This document shows positions 52,912 to 61,990 of a stretch of DNA of 64,000 nucleotides, piece after piece. Location: NCBI RefSeq assembly GCF_000025325.1, contig NC_013744.1:186001-250000 (forward strand), read 5' to 3'. The notes below the pieces were generated by a model. The model had not been told where the DNA came from. It did not search any database and saw only the letters and a program-made list of their open reading frames with translations. Position 1 is the first letter of the stretch, and each line of letters starts with the position of its first letter. The stretch comes from Haloterrigena turkmenica DSM 5511 (GTDB lineage Archaea > Halobacteriota > Halobacteria > Halobacteriales > Natrialbaceae). A program made the translations under genes and the position numbers.

Positions 52912-54138
52912 TCACGGTCGTTGACGGTCACTTACTTTCCGCGCAGATCGCCACCGCTCGTAGTACGCACTCGCGGGGTGATAGTCGGATTCGACGCCCG
53001 GCGGCTCCGGCCCGATCGGATCGCCGCCGTCTTCCGGCGACAGCCGCTTCTCGTACCAGAGTCCGGCGGGACCGCGATACGCGGAGGCGCAGTCGGCGAG
53101 CAGCCGTTCCCAGTCGCGGAAGCGGTCACGCTCCTCCTCGTCGCCGTGGAAATCCGCGCGTTCGGCGAGCACCGCCGCGGCACCGAGGGCCTCTGCGAGG
53201 GCCCAGCCGTAGCGGTCGGAAACGATCGGTTCACCGTCGCGGTCGACGGTGTAGACGAATCCGTCGTCGGCCCAGCCGAGATCGACGGCGGCATCGAATA
53301 GTTCTCTCGCGCGAGCGTACTGCCCCTCCATCGGGACTATACTCTCGTCTTCGCACCCGTAGCGATCGAGCAACCCGAGAAACTTCGCCCACTCGACGTG
53401 GTGTCCGGGCTGGTAGCCCGGCGGACGGAACTGGTGGCGCGGCTCGTCTTCGTTGTAGGTGAACTCGTGGATCCACTCGTCGGTGTAGTGTTCCCACAGG
53501 AGTCCGTCCGTCGCTGCCGCGAGGTCGTCGGTGATCGTCTCGGCGATGTGGCGCGCACGGTCGTAGTACCGGCTCTCGCCCGTCGCTTCGTAGGCCGCGA
53601 TATACGCCTCGCAGGCGTGCATGTTGGCGTTTTGGCCCCGGTAGGCTTCCCGCTCCGTCCAATCGGGATCACAGTCACTGCGGAATAACCCGGCATCGTC
53701 GCGGAAGCGTTCCTCGAGCAGTTCGTGCGTCGCTCGGAGGTCCTCGACGGCGCCGTCGAGACCGGCAGCCGCAGCGCGGGCGTACGCGAGCAGCACGAAG
53801 GCGTGTCCGTACGCCGACCGCGTCCGATCGACCGGCTCACCGCCGTCGTCGACGACGAGGTGGTAGCCGCCGTCGGCAGCGCGGTGTGACTCCCGCAGGA
53901 ACTCGAGTCCGTGTTCGGCCGCATCGAGACACCACTCGGGACCGTCGACGACGGCACCGACCGAGAAATTCGCGATCGAACGGCAGGTAGCGACGAGATG
54001 GCGGCGATCGTCCGTGTACGGCTCGCCCGTCTCCGGATGGAGCAACCGAAAGCCGCTCTCGGCGAGCGCGTCCGGATACTGCAGTCGCAGCGTCGCCAGC
54101 AGCCTCGCTCGGTGCCTCGCAGTCCGATCCCGTGTCAT
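52912..54138 (-). CDS. AGE-family sugar epimerase/isomerase
   Basis: A 408-residue (alpha/alpha)6-barrel protein of the N-acylglucosamine 2-epimerase family. Typical segments are RSAYGHAFVLLAYARAAAAG, GQNANMHACEAYIAAYEATG, PGYQPGHHVEWAKFLGLLDR and TVDRDGEPIVSDRYGWALAE, which include the histidines and acidic residues of the active site. It would interconvert sugars such as N-acylhexosamines, mannose and fructose or glucose. It ends right where the TnpB relic begins, so this is the border of intact DNA. Likely starts at ATG 54138. Confidence 0.85.
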   Translation of the reverse strand: MTRDRTARHRARLLATLRLQYPDALAESGFRLLHPETGEPYTDDRRHLVATCRSIANFSVGAVVDGPEWCLDAAEHGLEFLRESHRAADGGYHLVVDDGGEPVDRTRSAYGHAFVLLAYARAAAAGLDGAVEDLRATHELLEERFRDDAGLFRSDCDPDWTEREAYRGQNANMHACEAYIAAYEATGESRYYDRARHIAETITDDLAAATDGLLWEHYTDEWIHEFTYNEDEPRHQFRPPGYQPGHHVEWAKFLGLLDRYGCEDESIVPMEGQYARARELFDAAVDLGWADDGFVYTVDRDGEPIVSDRYGWALAEALGAAAVLAERADFHGDEEERDRFRDWERLLADCASAYRGPAGLWYEKRLSPEDGGDPIGPEPPGVESDYHPASAYYERWRSARKVSDRQRP

Positions 54139-54382
54139 ACGAGATACTACTATTGTCTCGAGTAAAACCCTTTGTTAGAGACTCCTCCCTGAGGTCTCCC
54201 CTCGAAGCACTCCCGTGTTCGTCTGTAGAAGACTGTGTTCTCTGTATCGAACTGCCAAGTCCCTTGGCCCATGAGATCATACCTCAATTCTTCGTGTCAC
54301 CCGTACGGACGATGAACCCGCGAAATACCCCTGGTTCGTAGCTGTTTTGTGCGTTGGTTGAAAACGTCGAGTCGTAACTTCT

Positions 54383-55216
54383 ATGGACTCAGTACCAACT
54401 CAATCGCTTCCGAGCGGCGACGAAATTCCGGTCGTCGGCGCCGGCACGTGGGACATCAGCGGCGACGCCGTCAACGAGTCGGTCGAAACCGCACTCGAGG
54501 TCGGCTACACGCACATCGACACGGCGGAGGGATACAAAAACGAGGCCGAGATCGGCGAGGTGCTCGCCGAACACGACCGCGAGGACGTGTTCCTCACCTC
54601 GAAGGTGCTGCCGTCGAACCTGCACTACGACGACGTCTTCGAGTCCCTCGAGGCCTCTCTCGAGAAACTCGGGACGTCCTATCTCGACCTGTATCTCATC
54701 CACTGGCCGAACCCGGCGATCTCGCTGCGGGAGACGTTCAACGCGCTCGAGCGCGCCCACGAGGAGGGGCTGATTCGGAACGTCGGCGTGAGCAACTTCA
54801 GCCGGTATCAGCTCATGTTCGCCCAGCAGGTCGCGGACGTGCCGATCGCGGTCAACCAGATCGAACTCCATCCGTGGTACTACCGCGAGGAGTTGCTCGA
54901 GTACTGTCAGGAGAACGACATCGTCGTCGAGGCAGCCGCGCCGCTGGCCAGAACCGAACTGTTCGACGACCCGGTACTGAACGATATCGCCGATAGCTAC
55001 GAGAAGACCCCTGCACAGGTCGCCCTGAAGTGGGCGCTCCAAAAGGACGTGGTCGTGGTTCCGAAGTCGACGTCGGCGGAGCATCTCCGACAGAACCTCG
55101 AGCTCTTCGAGTGGGAACTCGAGGCCGACGACGTCGGTCGCATCGACGAGATCGATCGGATGGACAACGTCTACATGATCGACCTCGACGACGACACCTA
55201 CGGCATTCCGCCCTGA
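54383..55216 (+). CDS. Aldo/keto reductase
   Basis: A 277-residue NADP-dependent oxidoreductase of the AKR superfamily. The catalytic tetrad is visible: D in HIDTAEGYKNE, Y in the same motif, K in LTSKVLPS and H in YLIHWPNPA. The cofactor-binding PKSTSAEHLRQN lies near the C-terminus. It reduces aldehydes or sugars. Divergent from the AGE epimerase with 244 bases between, so both may serve sugar metabolism. Confidence 0.9.
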   Translation: MDSVPTQSLPSGDEIPVVGAGTWDISGDAVNESVETALEVGYTHIDTAEGYKNEAEIGEVLAEHDREDVFLTSKVLPSNLHYDDVFESLEASLEKLGTSYLDLYLIHWPNPAISLRETFNALERAHEEGLIRNVGVSNFSRYQLMFAQQVADVPIAVNQIELHPWYYREELLEYCQENDIVVEAAAPLARTELFDDPVLNDIADSYEKTPAQVALKWALQKDVVVVPKSTSAEHLRQNLELFEWELEADDVGRIDEIDRMDNVYMIDLDDDTYGIPP

Positions 55217-55427
55217 CGTCGGTCGACCGCGGCCGAATCGGCAGGCTCCCGCATACGCTCGAGCAGACGCTGAGTTCCCTCGTTTGCGGTTACGGGTAGC
55301 AATAAATAGTAGCGCAATTCCTTCATGCCTTAGAAGTGTGAAACAATCTCTCTCGATAAGTATGCGTGCGAACTGAACGTTTGTCTCTGGGCACACTCAA
55401 TCGGGTGCTAAGTCACCGGCAGGATAC

Positions 55428-55886
55428 TCAGTTCTCTGTTGGCTTCTCTTGGATGAGTGCTATCCACAAGTCCTCAATTTCCTGTACGAACTCGATAAAA
55501 TCATCCGGCTCAACTGGCTTTTGAACATAGTGATCCGCATCAACGCCCTTCGATTTGACGATACCCTCTCCTACCTCCGAACTCGTGAGGACAACAACAG
55601 GGATGTCACTTACTGCTGGCTCATTATCCAGTTCAGACAATACATCCATACCTCTGTCTCCGGGTAACTTCGGCTCGAGCAGGATCAGATCAGGACGTGG
55701 GTCATCTGCATGCTCACCGCGTTGATTGATAAAATCAAGGGCAGCGTCAGCATCAGAGACGGTGTAGAGACTATTCTTGAGCTTGGCATCTTTGAAGGAT
55801 TCCGTGAAGAGACGTGTGTCTCCGGGATTTGGTTCAACCAATAAAATGTTAACCCGCTCATCTTCTCCCTCCTCGTTCGAAGACAT
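55428..55886 (-). CDS. Degenerate response-regulator receiver protein
   Basis: A 152-residue single-domain receiver of the Rcp/CheY type. LLVEPNPGDTRLF replaces the usual acidic pair ED by E18-P19, and the phospho-acceptor position in LILLEPKLPGDRG is glutamate (E71) instead of aspartate. T101 (VVVLTSSE) and K123 (YVQKPV) are kept. With a glutamate in place, the protein may be locked in an active-like state and cannot be phosphorylated in the normal way. A stand-alone receiver with no kinase adjacent. Confidence 0.82.
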   Translation of the reverse strand: MSSNEEGEDERVNILLVEPNPGDTRLFTESFKDAKLKNSLYTVSDADAALDFINQRGEHADDPRPDLILLEPKLPGDRGMDVLSELDNEPAVSDIPVVVLTSSEVGEGIVKSKGVDADHYVQKPVEPDDFIEFVQEIEDLWIALIQEKPTEN

Positions 55887-56000
55887 TGTAAACTGTTTTA
55901 GGCGACCACTTAAAAGATTGGGGTCACATATATCGATCAGTCTATTTTCTGTACTGAACGCGAGTTTCCTAACCGACCTGATAAAGAATCGTATTATTAA

Positions 56001-56285
56001 CTACTGTTCTCGATTGAACGTCCCATCCGGAGCGGGGGCGATCCCAGTTCGGATCTCGAGATCAACACGTCTGAGATGCTTGCAACCATCAGTGGGCTGG
56101 CATTGGTTATAATCTGGGCAGGTACACGTCTCTGCCTCGATATCGACCGTGTAGGTGTTCCCGCTCTCACTGACGACCTCGTAGGTTGAACCCTCCTCGG
56201 CGAACCGGACATCCATCTCCTCGCTCAGTGCCCGGCGGGTTCGCGATTCGTCGATCGAGTAGCCACCGGCCTCGAGTGGTACCAA
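56001..56285 (-). CDS. SWIM zinc finger protein, 5' end uncertain
   Basis: About 94 residues with the SWIM pattern CTCPDYNQ and DGCKHLRRV (CxCx(n)CxH) after STYEVVSESGNTYTVDI. Haloarchaea have many such small proteins of unknown role. An in-frame stop directly precedes a TTG that opens the frame; the first ATG in frame is 23 codons later, so either the start is unusual or the beginning has been lost. Confidence 0.65.
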   Translation of the reverse strand: MVPLEAGGYSIDESRTRRALSEEMDVRFAEEGSTYEVVSESGNTYTVDIEAETCTCPDYNQCQPTDGCKHLRRVDLEIRTGIAPAPDGTFNREQ

Positions 56286-56398
56286 CTACTGGTAGGTCAC
56301 CATCTTTGGATTTAGCGAACGCCGGCGAGAAGATCGGTATCGATAGCACGAGAACGGCTCGAAGAGCGCGAGGACCGGGCGCTGGACGAACTGGACGA

Positions 56399-56806
56399 TT
56401 AGCTCTGGGCGGGGATTTCGGTGTCGGCCTCGGCGTGTTCGTACTTGTCCTCGAACTCCTGGATGAGTTGCCCCATCTTCGCGTACCAGTCGTTTAACAT
56501 CCGCTGCATATCGTTTGCGATCTGAGTGGGATCCGTCGGATAGTACACGTGGTAGTAGCCGCCCTGATCGTAGTTGATCTGCTCTTTCTGGATGAACCCG
56601 CTCTGGAGCAGCCGCTGGATCGAGCGGTACGCGGTCGAGCGCTCGCGGTCGACTTGTTCGGCGACCTCGTCGATCGTCAGCGCGTCCTCGCTCTCGACCA
56701 GCACGCGAAAGCACTCCTTGTCGAGTTGCTTGAGCCCGTGGATACACTCCAGCAACCCTTCACACTCCATGTCCTGCTGTAGTTGCTCTGCCATCGAGTT
56801 AGCCAT
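56399..56806 (-). CDS. TrmB-like helix-turn-helix regulator
   Basis: A 135-residue protein of the haloarchaeal TrmB/helix-turn-helix group: ECIHGLKQLDKECFRVLVE, LTIDEVAEQVDRERSTAYRS (recognition helix), LLQSGFIQKEQINYDQGGYY with a wing, and an acidic helical tail. The start MANSMAEQLQQD is preferred over the longer frame. It lies upstream of, and divergent from, the Tm-1-like operon, with a decayed membrane protein gene between. It may control sugar or central metabolism genes. Confidence 0.8.
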   Translation of the reverse strand: MANSMAEQLQQDMECEGLLECIHGLKQLDKECFRVLVESEDALTIDEVAEQVDRERSTAYRSIQRLLQSGFIQKEQINYDQGGYYHVYYPTDPTQIANDMQRMLNDWYAKMGQLIQEFEDKYEHAEADTEIPAQS

Positions 56807-56909
56807 GTTACTACCTCGAGAGAGGGTTCGTACCGGTATAAGGGTTGTGTGAATATTGTGCAATGTCGATGAGCCGAGATTGGACGGGGGAGAGCGGCCC
56901 GCTGTGGCG

Positions 56910-57182
56910 TTAGTCTGCAGACGTCGCGGACGATTTCGACCGTTCTCGCATCGTCGCGATCGTACGGTAGGGCACGGCCCCGCTGACCGCGGACGACGAG
57001 AGCAAAATCAGGGCGAAGCCGACCGTGCTGCACGCTTCGATGGCGAAGTAGTCGCCAACCTATTGGAACGCCGCGGCGATCGCTCCGGCCAGAAGCATCA
57101 GCCCGACGGACTCCAACTCCCTCGCTCCGAACGCGAACGGCTTGCGTCGCAGCGGTCTTCGATCCGTCCGGCGACCGCCCAC
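56910..57182 (-). pseudogene. Possible small membrane protein with an internal amber codon
   Basis: A minus-strand frame from GTG 57182 reads KPFAFGARELESVGLMLLAG, then TAG at codon 41 (57060-57062) after IAAAFQ, and goes on in frame with VGDYFAIEACSTVGFALILL to TAA at 56910. Two hydrophobic segments flank the stop. A single base change such as CAG to TAG could account for it. No family recognised, so the call is tentative. Confidence 0.4.
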
Positions 57183-57238
57183 TGATTTCCCGGTCGAGGA
57201 AAGCTTAAAGAGCTGTCATGTGGTCGACAACATTTGTC

Positions 57239-58078
57239 ATGGAGTTTATGCGCGAGGAAGCGGTCCGACGACTCGAGGAGACGGTATCGAACGACGAGCC
57301 GATCATCGGCGCCGGAGCGGGGACGGGGATGTCGGCGAAGTTCGCCGAGCGCGGCGGCGTCGACCTGCTGATCATCTACAACTCGGGCCGGTACCGGATG
57401 AACGGCCGTGGTTCGCTTGCGGGTCTGCTTCCGTACGGCGACGCCAATGAGATCGTGGTCGACATGGGGCGGCAAGTGCTGCCGGTCGTGGAGGACACGC
57501 CGGTACTGGCGGGGGTCAACGGAACCGATCCGTTCCGGCAGATGGACGTCTTCATCGAAGATCTCAAGCGCCGCGGGTTCTCGGGCGTCCAGAACTTCCC
57601 GACCGTCGGTCTCATCGACGAGGACAGCCAGTTCCGCCGGAACTTAGAGGAGACTGGGATGGGCTACGACAAGGAAGTCGAGATGATCCGTGAGGCCGCC
57701 GAGCAGGAGATGCTCACGTGTCCGTACGTCTTCACCGAGGAGCAGGCCCGCGAGATGACCGAGGCCGGCGCGGACGTGATCGTCTCGCATATGGGACTGA
57801 CGACGTCGGGCGACATCGGCGCTGAAACGGCGCTGGACCTCGATGCGGCAGCCGAACGGGTGCAGGCCCACCACGACGCCGCCAAAGACGTCAACGACGA
57901 CGTGCTCGTTATCTGCCACGGCGGACCGATCGCCTGGCCGGACGACGCCGAGTACGTCCTGAACAACACAGAGGGCGTCGCCGGCTTCTTCGGCGCGTCC
58001 AGCCTCGAGCGGTTGCCGACCGAGGAGGCCATCGAGAACCAGGCCCGCGAGTTCAAATCGATCGAGTTCCGACCATGA
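57239..58078 (+). CDS. TIM-barrel phosphoenolpyruvate hydrolase-family protein (Tm-1 C-terminal type)
   Basis: A 279-residue TIM-barrel protein. PIIGAGAGTGMSAKFAERGG, LIIYNSGRYRMNGRGSLAG, VQNFPTVGLIDEDSQFR and VSHMGLTTSGDIGAETALD are the family landmarks of the domain found in the C-terminal half of the tomato resistance protein Tm-1 and annotated as phosphoenolpyruvate hydrolase-like. ATG 57239 was picked over the upstream start, which adds seven atypical residues. First gene of a three-gene operon with 4-base overlaps. Confidence 0.85.
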   Translation: MEFMREEAVRRLEETVSNDEPIIGAGAGTGMSAKFAERGGVDLLIIYNSGRYRMNGRGSLAGLLPYGDANEIVVDMGRQVLPVVEDTPVLAGVNGTDPFRQMDVFIEDLKRRGFSGVQNFPTVGLIDEDSQFRRNLEETGMGYDKEVEMIREAAEQEMLTCPYVFTEEQAREMTEAGADVIVSHMGLTTSGDIGAETALDLDAAAERVQAHHDAAKDVNDDVLVICHGGPIAWPDDAEYVLNNTEGVAGFFGASSLERLPTEEAIENQAREFKSIEFRP

Positions 58079-58515
58079 CGGACCCACAGTACTTCGTCGA
58101 ACCGGATGACGTCGAGAGTCTAGCGTTCGACTGGGGAGTCCTCAAGTGGCTGCATACCCCTGACGTTACCGGCGGTGACCGCTTCAGCGCGGGCGTCGTG
58201 AAACTCGAGCCGGGGAAAGGCCACGAGCGACACACGCACCCCGAGAGCGACGAGATCCTCTACGTTCTGCGCGGAGAGGGAAGACAGGAGATCAGCGACG
58301 AGACGCGTGAAATCGCGGCCGGCGAGTTGGTGTTCGTACCGGAGGGCGTCGAACACGGGACGGTGAATACCGGCTGGGAGCCCCTGCTCCTTCTGGCCGT
58401 CTACGCGCCGCCGGGACCGGAAGCCGAACTGCGGGAGCTGCCGGAGTGCGAGGTCGTCCCCGCCGGCGAACTCCCGAGCGTGGAAACCGCCGCTTCGAAC
58501 GACTCAGACCCATGA
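58075..58515 (+). CDS. Cupin-domain protein
   Basis: A 146-residue single-cupin protein. Motif 1 GKGHERHTHPESDEILYVLRG (three metal histidines or glutamates; split as GKGHERHTHPESDE) and motif 2 VFVPEGVEHGTVNTG are complete. It overlaps both neighbours by 4 bases, so it is made with the Tm-1-like pair. Probably binds a sugar acid or small metabolite, either as an enzyme or a sensor. Confidence 0.85.
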   Translation: MTDPQYFVEPDDVESLAFDWGVLKWLHTPDVTGGDRFSAGVVKLEPGKGHERHTHPESDEILYVLRGEGRQEISDETREIAAGELVFVPEGVEHGTVNTGWEPLLLLAVYAPPGPEAELRELPECEVVPAGELPSVETAASNDSDP

Positions 58516-59732
58516 GCGTCGTCATCATCGGAACGTTGGATACGAAAGCGGAAGAGATCGGCTTCGCCAGGGACGTCCTCGAAGCCCAGGGTGTGGACGT
58601 CCACGTCGTCGACGCGGGCGTGATGGGCGAACCGGGATTCGAGCCGGAGACGACTGCGAGCGAGGTCGCCGATGCAGCGGGAACGACCCTCGAGCACCTC
58701 CGCGAGGAGGCTGACCGCGGCGAGGCGATAGAGGCGATGGGCGATGGCGCGGCCGAGGTCGCCCAGCGACTCCACGATGAGGGTGTCCTCGACGGCGTCC
58801 TCGGATTGGGCGGGTCGGGAAACACCTCGATCGCGACGGCGGCCATGCGGGCGCTGCCCGTCGGCGTCCCGAAGGTCATGGTTTCGACGATGGCGTCGGG
58901 CGATACGGAGCCCTACGTCGGGTCCCGGGACGTCACGATGATGTACTCGGTCGCGGATATCGAGGGGTTGAACCAACTTTCGCGGCGGATCATCTCCAAC
59001 GCCGCGCTGGCGATGGTCGGCATGGTCTCGAACGACCCCGACGTCGACGTAGAAGAGCGACCCACGATCGCCATGACGATGTTCGGCGTCACGACGCCCT
59101 GCGTGCAGGCGGCCCGCGAGCGACTCGAGGACATGGGCTACGAGGCGATCGTCTTCCACGCCACCGGGACCGGCGGGCGCGCAATGGAATCGCTCGTCGA
59201 GGAGGGTGTCGTCGACGGTGTGCTCGACGTCACGACGACCGAGTGGGCCGACGAACTGGTCGGCGGCGTCCTGAGCGCCGGTCCGGACCGACTCGAGGCG
59301 GCCGGCGACGAGGGCATCCCGCAGGTCGTGTCGACGGGCGCGCTCGACATGGTCAACTTCGGCCCTCGCGATTCGGTCCCCGAGGAGTTCGAGGGCCGTC
59401 AGTTCCACGTTCACAACCCGCAGGTGACACTCATGCGGACGACGCCCGAGGAAAACGCCGAACTCGGGGAGATCATCTCCGAGAAGCTCAACGACGCGAC
59501 CGGACCCACCGCGCTCGTCCTTCCCCTCGAGGGCGTCTCGGCGATCGACGTCGAGGGAGAGGACTTCTATGATCCCGAGGCCGACGCGGCGCTGTTCGAC
59601 GCGCTCCGGTCGTCGCTCGAAGACGACGTCGAACTCCTCGAGATGGAGACCGACATCAACGACGAGGCCTTCGCGGCGAAACTGGCGGAGACCCTCGACG
59701 GGTACATGCGAGAGGCTGGACGAGCCCCGTAA
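58512..59732 (+). CDS. Tm-1-like ATP-binding protein (UPF0261 family)
   Basis: A 406-residue protein starting MSVVIIGTLDTKAEEIGFA, the hallmark of the UPF0261/Tm-1 N-terminal domain, with LGLGGSGNTSIATAAMRALP, SVADIEGLNQLSRRI and MFGVTTPCVQAAR. In plants and fungi this domain is fused to the TIM-barrel domain that is encoded here at 57239. Its biochemical reaction is unknown to me. Last gene of the operon, starting by ATGA overlap with the cupin gene. Confidence 0.88.
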   Translation: MSVVIIGTLDTKAEEIGFARDVLEAQGVDVHVVDAGVMGEPGFEPETTASEVADAAGTTLEHLREEADRGEAIEAMGDGAAEVAQRLHDEGVLDGVLGLGGSGNTSIATAAMRALPVGVPKVMVSTMASGDTEPYVGSRDVTMMYSVADIEGLNQLSRRIISNAALAMVGMVSNDPDVDVEERPTIAMTMFGVTTPCVQAARERLEDMGYEAIVFHATGTGGRAMESLVEEGVVDGVLDVTTTEWADELVGGVLSAGPDRLEAAGDEGIPQVVSTGALDMVNFGPRDSVPEEFEGRQFHVHNPQVTLMRTTPEENAELGEIISEKLNDATGPTALVLPLEGVSAIDVEGEDFYDPEADAALFDALRSSLEDDVELLEMETDINDEAFAAKLAETLDGYMREAGRAP

Positions 59733-60095
59733 GGTGGTCACGGACCGACCGCTCACTGCCATCGGCTGCTCGGTGGCAGACGGTTCGGTCCTCGGCGAAC
59801 CGGTAAGCGACCGTGTGCAGAGCGCGAGACGTCGTAGCAGATCTCCGCTGGTGTGCGATCCGATAATTCGCTCGAGTTCGGCAGCACAGCTAGCGCCGCA
59901 CTGATCCTCGTCGCATCGCGGACACCGATAACCGTCCAGTACCGGGCGTGAGCAACGTCATTGAGGGGTACAATCTAACAATTTGAGCGCTTGTGACCTC
60001 CAGCAGACTGACCCAACGGGCGGCTCCGACGGCCACTCGAGCATTGTTTGATCCTGACCGAAATTTACACACGTCTACTCCACATTACGGCCAGT
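59733..60095. other. Intergenic region
   Basis: I see no gene, repeat or hairpin of note. The gene starting at 60096 probably has its promoter in the AT-rich part near 60055-60070. Confidence 0.4.
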
Positions 60096-60374
60096 ATGAC
60101 ACCGACCGTTCACGAACTCAGGAACGAAATCAGAACGGCAACTGGCCGATTCGAACGCGAGGTTTCGACCACGTTCACGAAGGAAGATCTCGCGGCCATT
60201 TGCGACGCCGTAAACTACGACATCGACGCGAATTCTCTTCCGTCGAAGCCGCAGATGCGAGCCGGGATTCTCTATCAGATCGGTGAACTCGATGACGATG
60301 CTCCAGATAGCACACAGAATCCGTTCAAGAAGGCAGAGCTCGTGCGTATAGCGGACACAGTTAGAGACGACTAG
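60096..60374 (+). CDS. Small haloarchaeal hypothetical protein
   Basis: A 92-residue protein: TPTVHELRNEIRTATGRFER, FTKEDLAAICDAVNYDI, MRAGILYQIGEL, LVRIADTVRDD. The arrangement of short helices recalls SAP-type or helix-extended-loop folds and recurs in haloarchaea. ATG 60096 gives the conserved start. Function unknown. Confidence 0.65.
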   Translation: MTPTVHELRNEIRTATGRFEREVSTTFTKEDLAAICDAVNYDIDANSLPSKPQMRAGILYQIGELDDDAPDSTQNPFKKAELVRIADTVRDD

Positions 60375-60689
60375 CACTGTTCGGGAACCGATGTAACGCA
60401 GTGGCTCGTGATCTACCGAGAATTTTCCACGGACAGAGTATCTGGGTGCGTCGGACCCGATGAGCACGTAATCGACGAGGCGAGGATTCTGGTGTCGTCT
60501 GTAGGCGTCAGTTCGGGTCGTCGGGGTTCGTCGCTGTCGAGTCGATAGATGTCCCTGACTGTGTCAAAGTCATCACCGAACGTACCGGTAGCCGAGCCCC
60601 TCGGTGGACACAGGAAAACTTCCAGTAGCTGATAGCACGGTTTCTTTGTCGGCCACAGAGCTATCCGACTGGAGAGCCAACATTCGAGG
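60375..60689. other. Intergenic region
   Basis: Nothing recognisable in this stretch; short open frames look random. Confidence 0.4.
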
Positions 60690-61289
60690 ATGGCAGACGA
60701 TAAGCGCGGTCGAGACAAGCAAGCACACGACGCTGAAAGACGCCAGCGAGAGCGTGAGCTCGCCACAGAACTGGAGCGCGGGGACGAAATAGAGCCACCG
60801 GTGGAAGCGGAGCAACTCGCCGATTTTGAGGCGGAACTCGAAGAGCTGACATTCCCGGCGACGGGAATCGAGGTCGTCGAGGCGATCGGCGATCGTGAGC
60901 TCGGATCGGCCGAGGGGAGCTACAGTATCGAGGAACTAGTCCCGGAGACAGACGAGGAGACGTTCGACTCTCCAGCTGCCGTTCGGGTGCAGGTACAGCG
61001 GCCGACAGTCGCCGCGGCCATGAAACGGGTCGTGGAAGCCAGCGAGACGCTCCGGAATTCGGATTTCAGTTGGACACAGCGCAAGGCGTACGAGAAGACC
61101 TTCCGGGAACTCAAAGCGATCGACGCCGATGACGACGATGAAGGGATCCAAGCCATCGGCGACTGGATCGTCGAGCGAATCCGCGACAAAGAAACGCTCC
61201 CGACGTCCCGGGCGGTACGCCGAGAAGCGGCGAAGTTCTGTCGGAAGAACGGATATCAGGTCCGAAACGACGAGTGGCTCGGGATATAG
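60690..61289 (+). CDS. DUF5789-type haloarchaeal protein
   Basis: A 199-residue acidic protein beginning ADDKRGRDKQAHDAERRQRE, a charged helical opening that marks this group. TFPATGIEVVEAIGDREL follows, then an acidic linker and a C-terminal helical domain (SWTQRKAYEKTFRELKAID, AVRREAAKFCRKNGYQV). No enzyme motif. I associate it with DUF5789 from memory. Function unknown. Confidence 0.7.
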   Translation: MADDKRGRDKQAHDAERRQRERELATELERGDEIEPPVEAEQLADFEAELEELTFPATGIEVVEAIGDRELGSAEGSYSIEELVPETDEETFDSPAAVRVQVQRPTVAAAMKRVVEASETLRNSDFSWTQRKAYEKTFRELKAIDADDDDEGIQAIGDWIVERIRDKETLPTSRAVRREAAKFCRKNGYQVRNDEWLGI

Positions 61290-61452
61290 ACCGACGATCA
61301 CGGGCGATCGTTGCACTGACTGCTATCAAGTTCCAAGCGTAACCGATACGCACCCTCTATCCTGTACGGGATGTTTTCTTGCGAGAGGCGTCTTGTTCCG
61401 TCTCGTTTGGACCTGCGATGGGCTTTATTGTGTTTCCAGTGAAACCACTAGT

Positions 61453-61926
61453 ATGGCACTCGATACAGCGGTCCCGGAACCACCAGACCTCTCGAACCGA
61501 GGAATGCCCCGCGAGTTCGAGTGGCAAGAAGAGACGCTCGGGTCAGAGGACTTCTATCGCGAGGACATCGAAGACCTGCTTCAGGAGGGTGCATGGAAGG
61601 AGGGGTTCAACGAGTGGACCGAGTACACGAATCTCGATGAAGAGCACGTTCGAATTGTCAGCGACCTCGGCCTGTTCCAGGCGTTCGACTTCTACTGGGA
61701 CCCAACCGAAGACCGCCTTCGCTTCGACGCCCCAACGATTTCGGACGACTGGCGGGAGCGAAACGCGACTGAGTCGCTCGATTCGAGCACGGTTTCACTG
61801 ATCGACGGTGAGTTAGCGGATCTCGGCCGAGCGGTACAGGAGGAACTGGACGACTACCTCGAACGGAACGACGAAGCGTCCGACTATGGTTGGGGTGAGG
61901 AAACGTACGGTAAACGCGAGGAGTGA
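61453..61926 (+). CDS. Haloarchaeal hypothetical protein
   Basis: A 157-residue protein, very acidic, opening ALDTAVPEPPDLSNRGMPRE and containing WKEGFNEWTEYTNLDEEH and FQAFDFYWDPTEDRLRFD. The start at ATG 61453 excludes an upstream region that reads in a different style. No domain recognised; aromatic-rich acidic proteins like this are common in haloarchaea. Confidence 0.6.
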   Translation: MALDTAVPEPPDLSNRGMPREFEWQEETLGSEDFYREDIEDLLQEGAWKEGFNEWTEYTNLDEEHVRIVSDLGLFQAFDFYWDPTEDRLRFDAPTISDDWRERNATESLDSSTVSLIDGELADLGRAVQEELDDYLERNDEASDYGWGEETYGKREE

Positions 61927-61990
61927 TTGACCAGCTCGATTTTCCGCTCATCCTTAATTCTAGTATTTCTCCCGGACACTCGCAGTATGG

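Noticed and set aside
36377-57062. In-frame TAG codons read as pyrrolysine
   Set aside because: Many genes in the window (ade, tusA, selD, npdG) end in TAG, so TAG works as a stop here; simple mutation explains both internal cases.
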